Shown: one piece after another, positions 13,528-15,203 of the stretch
Numbering within the stretch: the first letter of the stretch is position 1
Layout: each line of letters opens with the position of its first letter
Assembly: GCA_022840285.1 (NCBI GenBank)
Contig: JALHIE010000038.1
Location: 1 to 15,203, forward strand
From: Porphyromonadaceae bacterium
Lineage (GTDB): Bacteria > Bacteroidota > Bacteroidia > Bacteroidales > Dysgonomonadaceae
DNA: 15,203 nt
Reading direction: 5' to 3'
The notes under the pieces: generated by a model
Databases searched by the model: none
What the model saw: the letters and a program-made list of their open reading frames with translations, nothing else
What the model was told of the DNA's origin: nothing
Translations under genes and position numbers: made by a program

Positions 13528-15203
13528 ATGAAAAATTCCAGCCGACTTAAAAAATTTTTACCCGATTTAATCGTTATCATTTCATTTATCCTTATCTCAT
13601 TCATCTATTTTGCACCGGCCGTAATGGACGGCCGGGTAATTACACAGGGGGATTCCCTTGCCGCTATCGGACAAGGGCAGGAGCAACGGGACTTCATGAA
13701 ACGCCACGACGGTGAACGTACGCGCTGGAACCTTTCGATGTTCGGAGGGATGCCATCGTACCAGATGAGTCCCACTTACGATTCGAGCAAACCGCAGGAC
13801 TTGGCGAAAAAAGCCTATGCCCTGTTTTTGCCCGATTACGTTTACCTTGTTTTTATCATGCTACTGGGGTTCTACATCCTTATGCGGGCATTCCGGGCAT
13901 CGCCGTTGATCAGTGCGCTGGGAGCCATCGTATGGGCATTCTCCTCCTATTTTTTTATACTTATCGCCGCCGGACACATCTGGAAGTTTATTACACTGGC
14001 ATATATTCCACCCACCATTGCGGGATTGGTATACGTGTACCGAAAAAAATACCTGCCGGGGGCATTGTTGATCATGATTTTCGTGGCATTCCAGATTTCG
14101 GCGAACCATATTCAGATGAGTTATTACTTCTTCTTCCTGATGTTTTTCATGGTAGCAGCCTTTTTTGTACAAGCCGTTCGGGAAAAAAAACTCACCGGTT
14201 TTTTGAAATCAACCGCCGTAGTTGTCATTGCCGGGACGGTCGGTGTGCTCGCAAACTCCTCCAACCTGTACCACACGTATGAATACTCCAAAGAAACCAT
14301 GCGCGGGAAATCGGAACTCTCGCACCACGGAGCAGAGAACAAATCGAATAACGGACTGGAACGCGATTACATAACAGGGTGGAGCTACGGTGTAGATGAA
14401 ACCTGGACACTGCTTGTTCCAAACACCAAAGGCGGATCTTCCTCTGCCCGGATGTCGGAAAACCTCAAAGCGATGGAAAAAGCACGCCCTGAATACCGCG
14501 AGTTGTATAAACAAATCGCACAATACTGGGGCGAACAACCGTGGACGGCAGGTCCGGTTTACGTGGGAGCTTTTGTTTTGACGCTGTTTGTTCTCGGACT
14601 TTTTATCGTAAAAGGGCCTGTAAAGTGGGCACTATTGGCCGGAACCCTTTTTTCCATATTGCTCTCGTGGGGTAAAAACTTTATGCCACTCACCGATTTC
14701 TTTATCGACTATATTCCCATGTACAACAAGTTCCGGACGGTTTCTTCAATCCTGGTAGTGGCTGAATTTTGTATCCCCCTGCTTGCAACCCTTGCGGTAA
14801 AAGAAATTGTCCAAAAGCCGGAAATCCTTAAAAAAAACATGAAATATGTAGGGATAAGCTGGGCACTAACGGGCGGGATTGCTCTTCTCTTCTGGCTGTT
14901 GCCTGAATTATTTTTTCCTTCTTACATCTCCAATTTCGAAATGCAGCAATTGCAGTCGCTGCCCGCTGAACATGTTCAGACGGTTATCGGAAACCTCACG
15001 GAGATGCGCATATCCATCTTCAGAGCAGATGCCTGGCGTAGTTTTTACATCATTCTAGGAGGGGTCTTGATGCTGATCGCTTTTGTGTCCGGCAAATTAA
15101 AAGCCCAATGGATGGTGACCGGGATACTACTTCTTTGTCTAGCCGACATGTGGACGGTAAACAAAAGATACCTCAACGACAACGACTTCACCCCTAAATC
15201 AAA
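13528..15203 (+). CDS. YfhO-family-like multi-pass membrane protein (5' part, cut by window end)
   Basis: An open frame runs from the ATG at 13528 to the last base, 558 complete codons with no stop, so the protein is truncated only by the window. It is an inner-membrane protein with a first membrane helix at about 14-32, then a periplasmic loop with TQGDSLAAIGQGQEQRDF (39-56), where Asp42 is a candidate acidic active-site residue, and WNLSMFGGMPSYQ (67-79). Many further helices follow, for example YLVFIMLLGFYILM and LAYIPPTIAGLVYVY. This layout (a helix, an acidic loop, a GGMPS-like motif, then about a dozen helices) matches Bacteroidota YfhO-type proteins of roughly 800 aa, relatives of GT-C glycosyltransferases. 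Bacillus YfhO is linked to cell-wall polymer glycosylation; the role here is unknown. About 250-300 residues are probably missing. A promoter box precedes it. Confidence 0.8.
   Translation, partial: MKNSSRLKKFLPDLIVIISFILISFIYFAPAVMDGRVITQGDSLAAIGQGQEQRDFMKRHDGERTRWNLSMFGGMPSYQMSPTYDSSKPQDLAKKAYALFLPDYVYLVFIMLLGFYILMRAFRASPLISALGAIVWAFSSYFFILIAAGHIWKFITLAYIPPTIAGLVYVYRKKYLPGALLIMIFVAFQISANHIQMSYYFFFLMFFMVAAFFVQAVREKKLTGFLKSTAVVVIAGTVGVLANSSNLYHTYEYSKETMRGKSELSHHGAENKSNNGLERDYITGWSYGVDETWTLLVPNTKGGSSSARMSENLKAMEKARPEYRELYKQIAQYWGEQPWTAGPVYVGAFVLTLFVLGLFIVKGPVKWALLAGTLFSILLSWGKNFMPLTDFFIDYIPMYNKFRTVSSILVVAEFCIPLLATLAVKEIVQKPEILKKNMKYVGISWALTGGIALLFWLLPELFFPSYISNFEMQQLQSLPAEHVQTVIGNLTEMRISIFRADAWRSFYIILGGVLMLIAFVSGKLKAQWMVTGILLLCLADMWTVNKRYLNDNDFTPKS

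Noticed and set aside
1..15203. CRISPR arrays, IS elements, prophage, tRNA genes, defence or toxin-antitoxin systems
   Set aside because: Looked for across the window; no direct-repeat spacer pattern, transposase, integrase, tRNA cloverleaf or defence-type domain was found.

Overview
The window reads as an ordinary chromosomal stretch of a Bacteroidota bacterium, most likely order Bacteroidales; a Dysgonomonadaceae/Porphyromonadaceae-type organism is my guess, with low confidence. The main reasons are several copies of the Bacteroidota sigma-factor -7 box TAnnTTTG (two with a TTTG -33 box at exactly 19 nt), the lack of Shine-Dalgarno sequences before start codons, and the gene types: a 680-aa MetRS with a fused C-terminal tRNA-binding domain, a eukaryote-like branching enzyme, a secreted Gfo/Idh/MocA oxidoreductase and a large YfhO-type membrane protein. 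I see no phage, IS, CRISPR, toxin or defence genes.

Layout. Bases 1-518 hold no gene. They look like an A/T-rich leader transcribed leftward, with two tandem canonical promoters and a boxA-like element, as expected upstream of an rRNA operon lying outside the window. Next is a leftward gene for a secreted PDZ-DUF4136-PDZ protein (519-1952). It diverges from a rightward pair, a YhcH-family protein and a glycogen branching enzyme (2095-4574). A rightward run of five closely spaced genes follows (4692-9664): mannose-6-phosphate isomerase, ferrochelatase, a secreted TolB-like beta-propeller protein, a DUF72 protein and a secreted Gfo/Idh/MocA oxidoreductase. A leftward SDR gene (9696-10484) converges on that run and diverges from metG (10663-12705). 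metG is followed by a small outer-membrane-type protein (12824-13393), a strong hairpin terminator, and the first 558 codons of a YfhO-like membrane protein cut by the window end.

How the genes fit together. Branching enzyme and mannose-6-phosphate isomerase both belong to hexose and storage-polysaccharide metabolism, and the YhcH protein is of a family often linked to sugar handling. The five-gene run mixes unrelated functions and looks like a co-transcribed housekeeping string rather than a pathway.

I do not see convincing evidence for a new multi-gene system. The points most worth a second look are the four tandem heptamers and the hairpin just before the metG start codon, the SDR whose catalytic YxxxK is replaced by SxxxR, the PDZ-DUF4136-PDZ protein whose second PDZ appears split by an insertion, and the tandem-promoter leader at the left edge.
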